DNA of 64,000 bases. It comes from Sphingomonas rubra. GTDB taxonomy: Bacteria; Pseudomonadota; Alphaproteobacteria; Sphingomonadales; Sphingomonadaceae. The stretch is taken from the NCBI RefSeq assembly GCF_900115745.1, contig NZ_FOXP01000005.1:1-64000 (forward strand), read 5' to 3'. Below are positions 1-5,900 of this stretch, piece after piece (position 1 is the stretch's first letter; every line of letters starts with the position of its first letter). Below the pieces are notes generated by a model. That model did no database searches. It was given only the letters and a program-made list of their open reading frames with translations, and was not told the DNA's origin. Position numbers and translations under genes: made by a program.

Positions 1-223
1 CGGCTGCCGCGGCGGTCAACGCGCCCTGGTTCATCAGCCTGCGCCACGTGAAGACCTGGCTGCCGCTGATGCCATGCTGCCGGGCGACGAGCGACACGCT
101 CATGCCGGGCAAATACGTCTCCTCGACGATCCGGACCTTCTCTTCCGGTGTCCATCGCCTCCGGCGCTGAACACCGGAAAGGACCTCGCCGTCATTGTAA
201 CGCCTGGTCGTACCGTCAGTCAT
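1..223 (-). CDS. IS3-family transposase OrfA (HTH_Tnp_1), 3' end outside window
   Basis: Reading leftward from ATG at 223 the protein begins MTDGTTRRYNDGEVL and continues through RRRWTPEEKVRIVEETYLPG and SVSLVARQHGISGSQVFTWR, a helix-turn-helix DNA-binding region typical of OrfA of IS3 elements, with the RRW-EEK-RIVEE signature. OrfA normally binds the terminal repeats and is fused by a -1 frameshift to OrfB, which carries the DDE catalytic domain. Only about 74 residues are in the window, so neither the frameshift site nor OrfB can be judged. Confidence 0.75.
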   Translation of the reverse strand, partial: MTDGTTRRYNDGEVLSGVQRRRRWTPEEKVRIVEETYLPGMSVSLVARQHGISGSQVFTWRRLMNQGALTAAAA

Positions 224-275
224 ATGCCTCACTCTTATCCAAGAGCGAGATCCTGTCAGGTCATTTAGGGGGCCA
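1..275 (-). mobile_element. IS3-family insertion sequence, partial (5' end)
   Basis: The first 223 bases encode on the minus strand the start of an IS3-family type transposase OrfA. The element continues past the left edge of the window. Its outer end is placed near 275, where the minus strand reads TGGCCCCCTAAATGACC, a terminal repeat of the kind seen in the IS2 group of IS3 elements. The boundary is inferred from where the neighbouring HNH gene loses its expected reading; the other end and any target duplication cannot be seen. Confidence 0.65.
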
Positions 276-690
276 CCTCACCGCGACTGTGCATCGAACG
301 CACCTGCGCAGCTTCTTCGACGGTCAGGAACTTCTGGTCGGCGAATGGTCGAAGCTTACCGTTCTGCGCAGCCATCTTACCGTTGTCGGACTTATCACCC
401 CAGACGATGTTGTCGATGTGGTTGCTCGCCGGGTTGTCATCGCGGTGGAGTGCCAGCGGCTTGTCTGACGGCTGCTCGGGACCATGGGTGACCAGCACCA
501 CACGATGTAGATAGAGGCGACGACGCTGCTGGTAGTCGTCGGTCAACTCGATTTTATAATGATTATCAGACAACCAAGGGTTGATAATCTTATATCCGCC
601 TGCACGCTTCTTCTTGCGAATCTTGCCATCTTCGCTGACTTCGTAGCGGCTGTAGCCGTCGATTGTTCTCCAAATAGTTTCCGTTGACAT
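265..690 (-). pseudogene. NUMOD4/HNH endonuclease, C-terminus truncated by IS3 insertion
   Basis: The start at 690 is chosen because AGGAG lies 7 bases before it; the frame stays open upstream without a matching RBS. Residues 4-15 (ETIWRTIDGYSR) and the following YEVSEDGKIRKKK form a NUMOD4 motif. An HNH region follows (LYLHRVVLVTHGP, LALHRDDNPASNHIDNIVWGD, then N and K) in the order usual for phage homing-type HNH nucleases. The tail TVEEAAQVRSMHSRGE resembles the start of a small DNA-binding helix domain, then the last residues VAP and the stop come from the end of the IS3 element. The nuclease core looks intact, so the shortened protein might still cut DNA. A T4-late-like promoter sits at 734-741. 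Confidence 0.7.
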
Positions 691-733
691 TGTAGATACT
701 CCTTTTGGAGAAGACTTATTCTTGCTCCAAAAG

Positions 734-741
734 TATTTATT
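734..741 (-). promoter_or_regulatory. T4-type late promoter-like octamer (AATAAATA) for the HNH gene
   Basis: The minus strand reads AATAAATAC, one mismatch from the T4 late promoter element TATAAATA. Initiation usually lies 6-7 bases beyond the octamer, giving here a leader of about 35-40 bases with a good AGGAG site before ATG at 690. This is the ordinary layout of a T4-type late gene. Sequence match only. Confidence 0.4.
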
Positions 742-767
742 TAAACTGCGTGAAAGTGTGCCATTAG

Positions 768-1117
768 CTAGCATTTGAAGTGTTGCCACTCTATGCCGTT
801 TTTCTCACAGCAAGCGGCGTAAGTGGTTTTGGACTTGGCGACTAGAAGGTTGGGGCGCTGTAGAACCATGACGATCCGCCAATCTGGATACTGGCGTTTG
901 ACAGCCAACATCTTGCGTCGGTCGGCAGCATCCAGTCTGCCTTTTGTTTCGTAGATGGTTTGGTTGGCGTGATCGACGAAGTCAGGCGTGTAGGTGCACT
1001 GAAGCGTGTAGGTCAGCCTCAAGGCTCATAGGCGAGTTCCGGGTGGAGTTTTTGAAAGCGCGCTTCGAAACGGTTGCGGACGCTTTTGCCACCGGGTAGC
1101 GTTCGGTGGTCGAGCAT
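768..1117 (-). pseudogene. T7 endonuclease I-like Holliday junction resolvase, split by a frameshift
   Basis: From ATG at 1117 the first frame reads MLDHRTLPGGKSVRNRFEAR then FQKLHPELAYEP and stops (TGA 1021-1019). The adjoining -1 frame begins TTG at 1022 and continues RLTYTLQCTYTPDF and IYETKG to TACCEKNGIEWQHFKC. Joined, this is a protein of about 117 residues resembling phage T7 endonuclease I. The expected catalytic set is present but divided: the helix glutamate (RNRFEARF) in the first part, TPD and E-x-K (YETKG) in the second. The product family resolves branched DNA during phage replication. The split may be a one-base deletion, a recoding site, or two polypeptides made by stop-start coupling at CCTTGAGG. 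Confidence 0.65.
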
Positions 1118-1122
1118 GGCGG

Positions 1123-1130
1123 TATTTATC
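1123..1130 (-). promoter_or_regulatory. T4-type late promoter-like octamer (GATAAATA) before the endonuclease I-like gene
   Basis: The minus strand reads GATAAATACCGCCATG, so the octamer is only five bases before the start codon at 1117. The tail-spike gene has nearly the same arrangement (TATAAATACCGCATG at 7986). Such spacing would give an almost leaderless mRNA. No separate ribosome binding site is seen. Confidence 0.4.
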
Positions 1131-1164
1131 AACCGCCGACCAGAAGCTCCGAAGGACCGCGTTG

Positions 1165-2136
1165 ATGACCCTGCCTGCGACATTTTCCCGCCGAAGGCGT
1201 CAAGCTGCTGCTTCTACCGGGGCTGATGTTTATCAGTATGACGACTTTCCGCCAAAACTGCGGCGGCAGATCGTCATGATACTATTGGACGCGATTGGCG
1301 GCTACCACGCTGGCTCGCAATACACATACTTACCTAGAGTGGCCTATGATGCAATTGTGGCCTTCTGTCGAAAAGAGCAGGGGGTTCACGTTTTGACGCG
1401 TGGGGCTGGTAACGATCTTTCTAGAGAGTTTCTCACTTGGATCGAAGAGGAAGATCGCATTGATGATCTACTGGATGGACTGGAGTTTGCGCTTGGAATA
1501 GTAGATCGTTGGGTTCGACAGAACTATGCTAACGCTCGGGCTTACGTTAATTCGTCGCCCGACGACGCTTTAGCGGAGTTCAACGCACGTCTCGCCGAAG
1601 CCGGTGTTGGATACGCATACAACGAAGGCGAGATAATGAGGGTGGACTCTGCCCTCATTCACAAAGACGCCGTAGTTCCCGTGTTGAAGCTACTTGGTCA
1701 AGGCCGCTTCGCTACAGTTGATGAAGAATATCGGCGGGCGCACGAAGCCTATCGTCATAACGACTACGAAACTGCGCTTACCGAATGCGCAAAGGCATTT
1801 GAGTCGACGCTGAAGGTGATCGCAGCCGAGCATGGTTGGGCCGTGCAGCCCAACGATACTGCACAAACGCTGATCACGGTTTGCGTCAACAATGGCCTTT
1901 TTGCCACCTATCTCGGACAGGGGTTCGGCTCTCTTCGTAGTATGCTGGAGTCCGCTATTCCAACGATCCGAAATAAGTCGGCAGCGCATGGCGCTGGAAC
2001 AACTCCACGCGTCATCCCGACGCACCTTGCCACGCTTCAAATCCACCAGACGGCTGTCGTCATCAAATTTCTGGTAGAAGCAAGTGACGCCTACGTAGCC
2101 CCTTCGGGGTCGTTAAAGGCAGCGGCAAGTTTCTGA
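1165..2136 (+). CDS. AbiJ-like abortive infection protein (AbiJ N-terminal-type region plus Abi_C/HEPN domain)
   Basis: This 323-residue protein starts at ATG 1165, nine bases after GAAGGA; a TTG directly before it is less likely. The N-terminal half (FSRRRRQ, VYQYDDFPPKLRRQIVMILL) resembles the AbiJ N-terminal domain of the STM4504/CBY_0614 group. The C-terminal half matches the abortive-infection C-terminal (Abi_C) domain, a HEPN fold, with RNKSAAH at residues 269-275 providing the R-x(4-6)-H motif of metal-independent RNases. Proteins of this group are thought to block phage growth by RNA cleavage after infection is sensed. It faces the next gene tail to tail. Confidence 0.75.
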   Translation: MTLPATFSRRRRQAAASTGADVYQYDDFPPKLRRQIVMILLDAIGGYHAGSQYTYLPRVAYDAIVAFCRKEQGVHVLTRGAGNDLSREFLTWIEEEDRIDDLLDGLEFALGIVDRWVRQNYANARAYVNSSPDDALAEFNARLAEAGVGYAYNEGEIMRVDSALIHKDAVVPVLKLLGQGRFATVDEEYRRAHEAYRHNDYETALTECAKAFESTLKVIAAEHGWAVQPNDTAQTLITVCVNNGLFATYLGQGFGSLRSMLESAIPTIRNKSAAHGAGTTPRVIPTHLATLQIHQTAVVIKFLVEASDAYVAPSGSLKAAASF

Positions 2137-2175
2137 AGAGTAGCCTACTTCGCATTCGAGGATAGCAGAAGAACG

Positions 2176-3063
2176 TTATCTTTTCTTGTTCAAGTTATCT
2201 TTCTCTTCTGCCTCTTTCTCGTAAGCAACGCCTTCAATGTGGTCGAGCGCTGATTTCTGAGCCCTACTGCCAAATTCGCCGGTTAAAGCGGCAGCATAAA
2301 GCCTTGCTCTTTCGTCATCTGATGCTCGTAAAAGCTCGGATTCGAGTTCCTTCTTCAGCAATCCGCGATCTAGCGCGTCTTGCAAGGAAGATGCATTGAT
2401 CGGATAGGTCCACTTAAACGCGGCCCCTCTCTTGTGGACTAGAGCGTTCCGTGCCTGCTCTAACGTCATCGTAGATAACGGCCCCTGACCCTTTATGCCC
2501 TCTGCTATGCGGTCGCGCTCCAATCGGGCCAGTCGCTCTTCCATGTCGCCGATGGCTCGGTCTTTAGGATCGTCACTGGTTTTCAAGGCTGTAATTGCGC
2601 CAGCCATCGTGACAGGATTGCTGACTTTGTAGCCATGAACCTGCGTCGCCAGCACAGCCGCTTTCAAGCGGTTCTTGGCATTCTCAATAGCCTCAAAATC
2701 CGAAATATCGACATAGATTGTTCGCTGGTCTTGATTATCAAATGGGAGCTTCACGTTCTCGGCGATGACGTGGATTGTAGGTTTTTGTAGGGCGTGACGT
2801 ATACCTAGCTCGTAGAACGCATTGGGGTTGAAACCCGTCAGGTCAGCTATAACGAGATCGGCATTGATTAAGTCTGTAATTAACGCGCTCGATATGGAGC
2901 CGGGATCGGCATCTTCATCGGCTCTCTTGACAATAAAGTTTATCGATTCGTCTTCAAGAACCGGCTTGAAGAGACCCCTTAGGAGCCAGTCCGCTAGCTT
3001 TCGAGTTTCTGTGCCGCCGTCGCCGATCGGCCCAACTATGAAACACATCTTTTTGTCAGCCAC
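2176..3063 (-). CDS. Nucleoside 2-deoxyribosyltransferase-like / TIR-SLOG-like effector
   Basis: The 295-residue protein opens with MADKKMCFIVGPIGDGGTET and later has DLINADLVIADLTGFNPNAF followed by YELGIRHALQKPTIHVI. CF-VGPIG, ADLVIADLTG-NPN-FYELG and the RHA helix define a Rossmann-like nucleotide-binding group related to nucleoside 2-deoxyribosyltransferases and often found among TIR/SLOG-like defence effectors. The last 120 residues are charged, helical and may form coiled coils. A nucleotide- or NAD-cleaving role in defence is inferred from the fold and its neighbour, the AbiJ-like gene; no catalytic activity can be proved from sequence. Confidence 0.6.
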   Translation of the reverse strand: MADKKMCFIVGPIGDGGTETRKLADWLLRGLFKPVLEDESINFIVKRADEDADPGSISSALITDLINADLVIADLTGFNPNAFYELGIRHALQKPTIHVIAENVKLPFDNQDQRTIYVDISDFEAIENAKNRLKAAVLATQVHGYKVSNPVTMAGAITALKTSDDPKDRAIGDMEERLARLERDRIAEGIKGQGPLSTMTLEQARNALVHKRGAAFKWTYPINASSLQDALDRGLLKKELESELLRASDDERARLYAAALTGEFGSRAQKSALDHIEGVAYEKEAEEKDNLNKKR

Positions 3064-3141
3064 TTGCCAGCCTTCCGAGTTACGCTCGCTAACGAGGCTA
3101 GCAGCTATCCGGTAAGCTGGGCAATCGCGAACCTTCGCCGC

Positions 3142-3540
3142 CTAAACCCGTGCAGCAACTATGCGTAGCCGCATCAAAGACGGGTCAACATCGTCGGTGC
3201 GAAACCCCAACCAGCGCAGAAACAGCCGAGTCTTTGGCGCGTTCGGCGTAGCTACTATGGATGCAATTCCGGCGCTCGCGATCCAGCCAAGCATCGCTCG
3301 TGCAATCTCCGATCCAGCACGACCCCGACTATGACCGTGAATGAAGATGTGCCCCATCGTTGACCCATTGACGGGCTCCAGCAGACACCATGACCCGGCA
3401 CCATCGGTCAGCAGATGCCAGCCGGGTTGGTCGAGCATCGCTTGCCAGTCGAGTTCACGCCATTGCGGGTGCCATTGGTCGAGTTCGTCCGCGCACTCGA
3501 TGACGAGCCGCTGCCAGTCGGTGGTGCTTACAATCGCCAT
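3142..3540 (-). CDS. GNAT acetyltransferase-like phage protein (possibly T7 gp13-like)
   Basis: The 132-residue product has LLTDGAGSWCLLEPVNGSTM, a GHIFIHGHSRGRAGSE segment resembling the acetyl-CoA pyrophosphate loop, and a C-terminal NAPKTRLFLRWLGFRTDD typical of GNAT proteins (N-x2-T/S-x-x-F/Y-x-x-x-GF). Short GNAT-like proteins of this size occur in tailed phages, including the gp13 (DUF2833) group of T7-like phages, where they act in virion assembly. No RBS stands out. The next features upstream are an intergenic stretch with a repeat and two small phage-type genes on the same strand. Confidence 0.5.
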   Translation of the reverse strand: MAIVSTTDWQRLVIECADELDQWHPQWRELDWQAMLDQPGWHLLTDGAGSWCLLEPVNGSTMGHIFIHGHSRGRAGSEIARAMLGWIASAGIASIVATPNAPKTRLFLRWLGFRTDDVDPSLMRLRIVAARV

Positions 3541-3604
3541 CAGCGCCCCACAGAGCGCGGAGGAGCCGTTTTCTGACGCCGGGTAGGAGCGAGTGCCTGA
3601 TGGT

Positions 3605-3629
3605 CGCTAAACGCGCTCCTACGGCCATC
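3605..3629. repeat. 25-bp direct repeat, copy 1 (copy 2 at 10441-10465)
   Basis: The sequence beginning cgctaaacgcgctcctacgg is identical to 10441-10465, where it forms codons for A-L-N-A-L-L-R-P-S in a small phage gene. Here it lies in a 97-base intergenic stretch (3541-3637) with no reading frame of its own. It looks like a remnant of a rearranged gene copy. Confidence 0.8.
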
Positions 3630-3637
3630 CCGCGAGG

Positions 3638-3940
3638 TCATCCATTGTCCGCCAACGCCTGCATGTAATCGTCTTCATGCGGCCGCTTATGATACTTGTC
3701 AGTGTAGCAATACTGGTCGCGAAACCGAACACAGTCGTCGTAGTCGGAGAACAGAAAGACAGTCGTTGCGAACGTCGGCATACCTTTGCGTGGGAACTGC
3801 ATCAGCCAGCCATGTTCGACGTTCTCGTTGCACCACGCCACCAACCGGGATGGAACGATGCTGCGTGGCATGGGGCAGACGAAGTGGAAGTCGAAGAGCG
3901 TCAGCGACCGTGCAGCATGGTCACGGTTAAGTTTAGGCAT
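3638..3940 (-). CDS. Small phage-type protein of unknown function (100 aa)
   Basis: The start MPKLNRDHAARSL at 3940 is favoured because ATGCCTAA overlaps the stop of the upstream gene by eight bases, indicating translational coupling. Longer readings upstream run through that gene in another frame. The protein contains FDFHFVCPMPRSIVPSRLVA and HGWLMQFPRKGMPTFATTVF, then LFSDYDDCVRFRDQY, a compact alpha/beta pattern with several aromatic residues and no membrane segment. I do not recognise the family. Its pairing with the 97-residue gene suggests the two act together. Confidence 0.6.
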   Translation of the reverse strand: MPKLNRDHAARSLTLFDFHFVCPMPRSIVPSRLVAWCNENVEHGWLMQFPRKGMPTFATTVFLFSDYDDCVRFRDQYCYTDKYHKRPHEDDYMQALADNG

Positions 3941-4226
3941 CGTCACCCTGCCAATCGACGCAACCGGGCAGGGCGTCTTGGTCAAGTTCGACATCTGCGT
4001 TGAACCTTGCCTTCTCCAGCAGGTATTCGAGAACGTCGAACCCGAGCGCCCCGCAGGCAACGACCATCTGCTGGTCAGCAGGGAGCGCATTCAGACGCTC
4101 TGTCTCGCGCTTGATGTCATCAGGTGTAGGATCGGCAGGCGAACGATATAGGACGATGTAAGGGGTCAGGGCTAGGACGCGTGCCAGAGCGTCGGTCTTG
4201 AAGCGGGCGTGATCGTGTCGGTGCAT
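3933..4226 (-). CDS. Small phage-type protein of unknown function (97 aa)
   Basis: The product starts MHRHDHARFKTDALARVLA at 4226. The minus strand upstream reads CTAAATACGACCATG, which resembles the TATAAATAC-start layout seen at other island genes, so this start is preferred over an upstream in-frame ATG at 4271. A mainly helical region follows (TPDDIKRETERLNALPADQQ, VVACGALGFDVLEYLLEKAR) and an acidic tail. Its last codons overlap the next gene. Function unknown. Confidence 0.6.
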   Translation of the reverse strand: MHRHDHARFKTDALARVLALTPYIVLYRSPADPTPDDIKRETERLNALPADQQMVVACGALGFDVLEYLLEKARFNADVELDQDALPGCVDWQGDDA

Positions 4227-4242
4227 GGTCGTATTTAGTTTC

Positions 4243-4269
4243 GGGACCGGGAAGGAGACTGACTGCCTC
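4243..4269. repeat. Direct repeat copy A flanking the 4288-5019 gene
   Basis: The core ggaccgggaaggagactga is exact at 4244-4262 and 5032-5050, with weaker similarity on both sides (for example ggtcgta to the left). The repeats bracket the single plus-strand gene between them, as if that gene had been inserted as a unit or its border duplicated. The core includes AAGGAG, so it might also carry a ribosome binding site. Confidence 0.7.
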
Positions 4270-4287
4270 AATTCAACGCGACCACGA

Positions 4288-5019
4288 ATGATTCAACTTA
4301 CCGGCAGTAGAAGGCTGACCGATAAAGATTATATACGCCGTATGGACGATCAAACAGCTTCCCGTCACTCACACGAGTTCTCGCGTCTCCTCGCCGCTCT
4401 TCGACAGGCATATGAAGCGGCCAACAAAGCGTCGGAGTTCGACGAATTCGATACGCACAACGCGTTGGTCGAACATATCGAGCGACTGATGGCAGACGTT
4501 GAGAATGACGATGCGATAGATAGCCAAGGCAATAAAGTTTCCAGACGCTGGCTTCTGGAAATCGAATACCAAGCAGTTAGTGCATCCCGTGTCGCTCTGC
4601 GAAAGAGCGTGATAACGGCGCTTTACCATCTGTGGGAGCGTTCGGTATTACGTTGGGTAGCATGGACGGGGAGAAAACACGCGAGTCATTCCGATCTAGT
4701 CGGCCTTGCTGCTTCTACAGGTGCAAGCGCGGTCAGCCTGAACCGTCTGGAACCACTCCACTTCATCAACAACGCGCTTAAACACGATAATCCAAGCTGG
4801 ATTCAACGGTTACGCGAAGGTGGATACGACCGCTACTTAAACGATCAAACATATTCGCCGTATGACTCTCCCTTGGACCCGTATGAGATTATACATCTGT
4901 CCCACAACAATGTAATCGACTTCTTCGATTGGGTAGCCGCCTGCGGTCCGAACTTCATGCAGCCTTGGCCGGGTATGCTACCGACGCGTCAGGAATTTGA
5001 TCCCATCTACGGGTCGTAG
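4288..5019 (+). CDS. Unknown protein with a HEPN-like motif (243 aa)
   Basis: ATG at 4288 (MIQLTGSRRL) is the first start after the direct repeat; ATG 4342 (MDDQTASRHS) is a good alternative, and neither has a clear RBS at ideal spacing. The protein is helical: HEFSRLLAALRQAYEAANKA, a central SRVALRKSVITALYHLWERS, and LEPLHFINNALKHDNPSW near residue 160. The N-x-x-K-H context is typical of HEPN-like domains, though the strict R-x(4-6)-H motif is less certain (RLEPLH is a possible match). Placed opposite to its neighbours between direct repeats, it looks like a cargo gene. Function is inferred only weakly as RNA-targeting defence. Confidence 0.55.
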   Translation: MIQLTGSRRLTDKDYIRRMDDQTASRHSHEFSRLLAALRQAYEAANKASEFDEFDTHNALVEHIERLMADVENDDAIDSQGNKVSRRWLLEIEYQAVSASRVALRKSVITALYHLWERSVLRWVAWTGRKHASHSDLVGLAASTGASAVSLNRLEPLHFINNALKHDNPSWIQRLREGGYDRYLNDQTYSPYDSPLDPYEIIHLSHNNVIDFFDWVAACGPNFMQPWPGMLPTRQEFDPIYGS

Positions 5020-5030
5020 TCAGAAGATGC

Positions 5031-5057
5031 AGGACCGGGAAGGAGACTGATTGTCTC
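5031..5057. repeat. Direct repeat copy B flanking the 4288-5019 gene
   Basis: This is the right-hand partner of the repeat at 4243-4269, starting 12 bases after the stop codon at 5019. On the minus strand it lies within a short frame (5119 to 4955) that shares RQSVSFPV with the untranslated region before the 97-residue gene, showing that the two regions come from a common duplicated ancestor. Confidence 0.7.
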
Positions 5058-5136
5058 GACTTGACCCGGCCCCTGCGCAGACGAATCCACATCATGTCTG
5101 CGCCGCTGGTCAGCCCCATGGACCACACCAGTCGAG

Positions 5137-5144
5137 TATTTATA
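5137..5144 (-). promoter_or_regulatory. Exact T4-type late promoter octamer (TATAAATA)
   Basis: The minus strand reads TATAAATACTCGAC. Downstream is a 54-codon frame from ATG 5119 to 4955 whose product (MGLTSGADMMWIRLR...) has no recognisable domain and overlaps the plus-strand gene end, so I do not call it a gene. The promoter-like site could instead be a remnant of the duplicated 97-residue gene region. Confidence 0.4.
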
Positions 5145-5174
5145 TCGCGAGCCGATTTATATTGCGGCAAAAAC

Positions 5175-5210
5175 ATCAAATTTGATAAATAGAAGTGACG
5201 GAAGTTCCGT
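5175..5210. repeat. Two small perfect palindromes
   Basis: ATCAAATTTGAT (5175-5186) and ACGGAAGTTCCGT (5198-5210) stand next to each other. A late-promoter-like GATAAATA lies at 5184-5191. They could be operator sites or short hairpins; no adjacent gene start makes the role clear. Confidence 0.4.
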
Positions 5211-5240
5211 TGGTAAGATACTCCTAGTTGTTGCTAAAGA

Positions 5241-5277
5241 GACGGTGGCATGATCCATTTCATGCTGCCGTCTTTTA
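5241..5277 (+). terminator. Rho-independent terminator
   Basis: GACGGTGGCATG and CATGCTGCCGTC pair around an eight-base loop and are followed by TTTTATT. It would end transcription coming from the 4288-5019 gene and insulate the late-promoter-like site at 5305. Confidence 0.7.
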
Positions 5278-5304
5278 TTGTTGCGCACCATTTTTCTAGT
5301 CTGG

Positions 5305-5312
5305 TATAAATA
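5305..5312 (+). promoter_or_regulatory. Exact T4-type late promoter octamer before the structured RNA region
   Basis: TATAAATA followed by TCTTTGGG. By analogy with T4 late promoters the transcript would begin near 5319. No protein-coding frame follows; a series of hairpins does, which suggests the product is an RNA. Confidence 0.45.
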
Positions 5313-5318
5313 TCTTTG

Positions 5319-5573
5319 GGATCAGAAGTCCCCTGATTAAATCTAATCAGCTGATGCGTCGTGTGGCGACGCTGACTTCCGTGAGGCGGACCCTTGTTAT
5401 CAATGAGCGGGGCTCTGTCGATCTAGACAACCCCGCAGCGTAGGGCGGTCAGAGTAAACAGGCGGCTTCCCTACGTGATCCACACCGACCGAAAGGCTAC
5501 AATCTGTAACGATTGGCCTTGATAGTATGCGGCGCGGAAGGTTCCTCGGCGGTCCCCCTTCCCCGGCTTTTTA
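5319..5573 (+). ncRNA. Candidate structured non-coding RNA, family not recognised
   Basis: No convincing reading frame is present. Hairpins follow one another: CTGATTA/TAATCAG (5332-5349), GCGTCG/CGACGC around TGTGG (about 5355-5371), TCCG/CGGA, GCGGGG/CCCCGC with an inner TGTC/GACA pair (about 5407-5436), GTAGGG/CCCTAC (about 5440-5474), GGC-AATC/GATT-GCC (about 5494-5518), and a closing GGAAGG/CCTTCC stem followed by CCGGCTTTTT (to 5573) that looks like a terminator. It has no T-loop signature of tRNA and I do not see group I intron core motifs. A late promoter-like octamer precedes it and a HEPN gene points toward it from the right, so an RNA substrate, antitoxin or regulator are all possible. 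All pairings were found by eye. Confidence 0.45.
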
Positions 5574-5624
5574 GCCACGACGCAAGCCACCAGTCTTCGA
5601 CATCGCAGGATGAGAAAACACCCA

Positions 5625-5735
5625 CTATCCCCCTGAACACCTGAAAGCAAAGCCAGTCATCTGGCGTGGTAAGTTAGCTTGGTCCCGTTGGCCCGTCTGC
5701 CTTTAAGTAAGCCTTTCAGGTGTTCAGGGGGATAG
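5625..5735. repeat. Perfect 23-bp inverted repeat with 65-bp spacer
   Basis: The left arm (5625-5647, starting CTATCCCCCTGAACACC) and right arm (5713-5735, ending GTGTTCAGGGGGATAG) are exact reverse complements. The spacer holds a small CCAG/CTGG hairpin and no frame. As RNA this would be a very stable long hairpin; as DNA it could be a binding or recombination site, or the pair of ends of a very small mobile element. No other copy of the arms was noticed in the window. Confidence 0.85.
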
Positions 5736-5900
5736 TTCTGTCTTCTTCAATCGAGGATGAGTGATTAAGTGTTTAGATATTCAATCTCTACTACTAGAAT
5801 CCGTTCAAGCGAATGAGTGAGCGAACAGCGAACGAATGAGTGCAGAACAGGACAAGCGTAAGCTTGTCCTCCTTAATTAGCATGGAGACTGCAACATCAC
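5736..5900. other. Intergenic stretch with short tandem repeats and a hairpin
   Basis: gcgaatgagtg and cgaacgaatgagtg occur as imperfect tandem copies near 5810-5842. A perfect hairpin GGACAAGC-GTAA-GCTTGTCC lies at 5850-5869, downstream of the stop of the minus-strand HEPN gene; it lacks a strong T-run on either strand but may end that transcript. I see no gene here. Confidence 0.5.

Noticed and set aside
1015..1025. Programmed -1 frameshift with a classic slippery heptamer in the endonuclease I-like gene
   Set aside because: The junction gagccttgagg has no X-XXY-YYZ slippery sequence, so a canonical frameshift is not supported; stop-start coupling or mutation remain.
4955..5119. Small minus-strand gene after the exact late-promoter-like octamer
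   Set aside because: It overlaps the end of the plus-strand gene, has no RBS, and much of it is the duplicated leader of the 97-residue gene.
5241..5277. Hairpin considered as a regulatory attenuator
   Set aside because: Stem plus T-rich tail with no gene start following fits an ordinary terminator better.
5340..5573. tRNA or group I intron in the hairpin-rich region
   Set aside because: No T-arm ggttcgaatcc-like sequence or 7-bp acceptor pair with correct spacing, and no intron core motifs were found.
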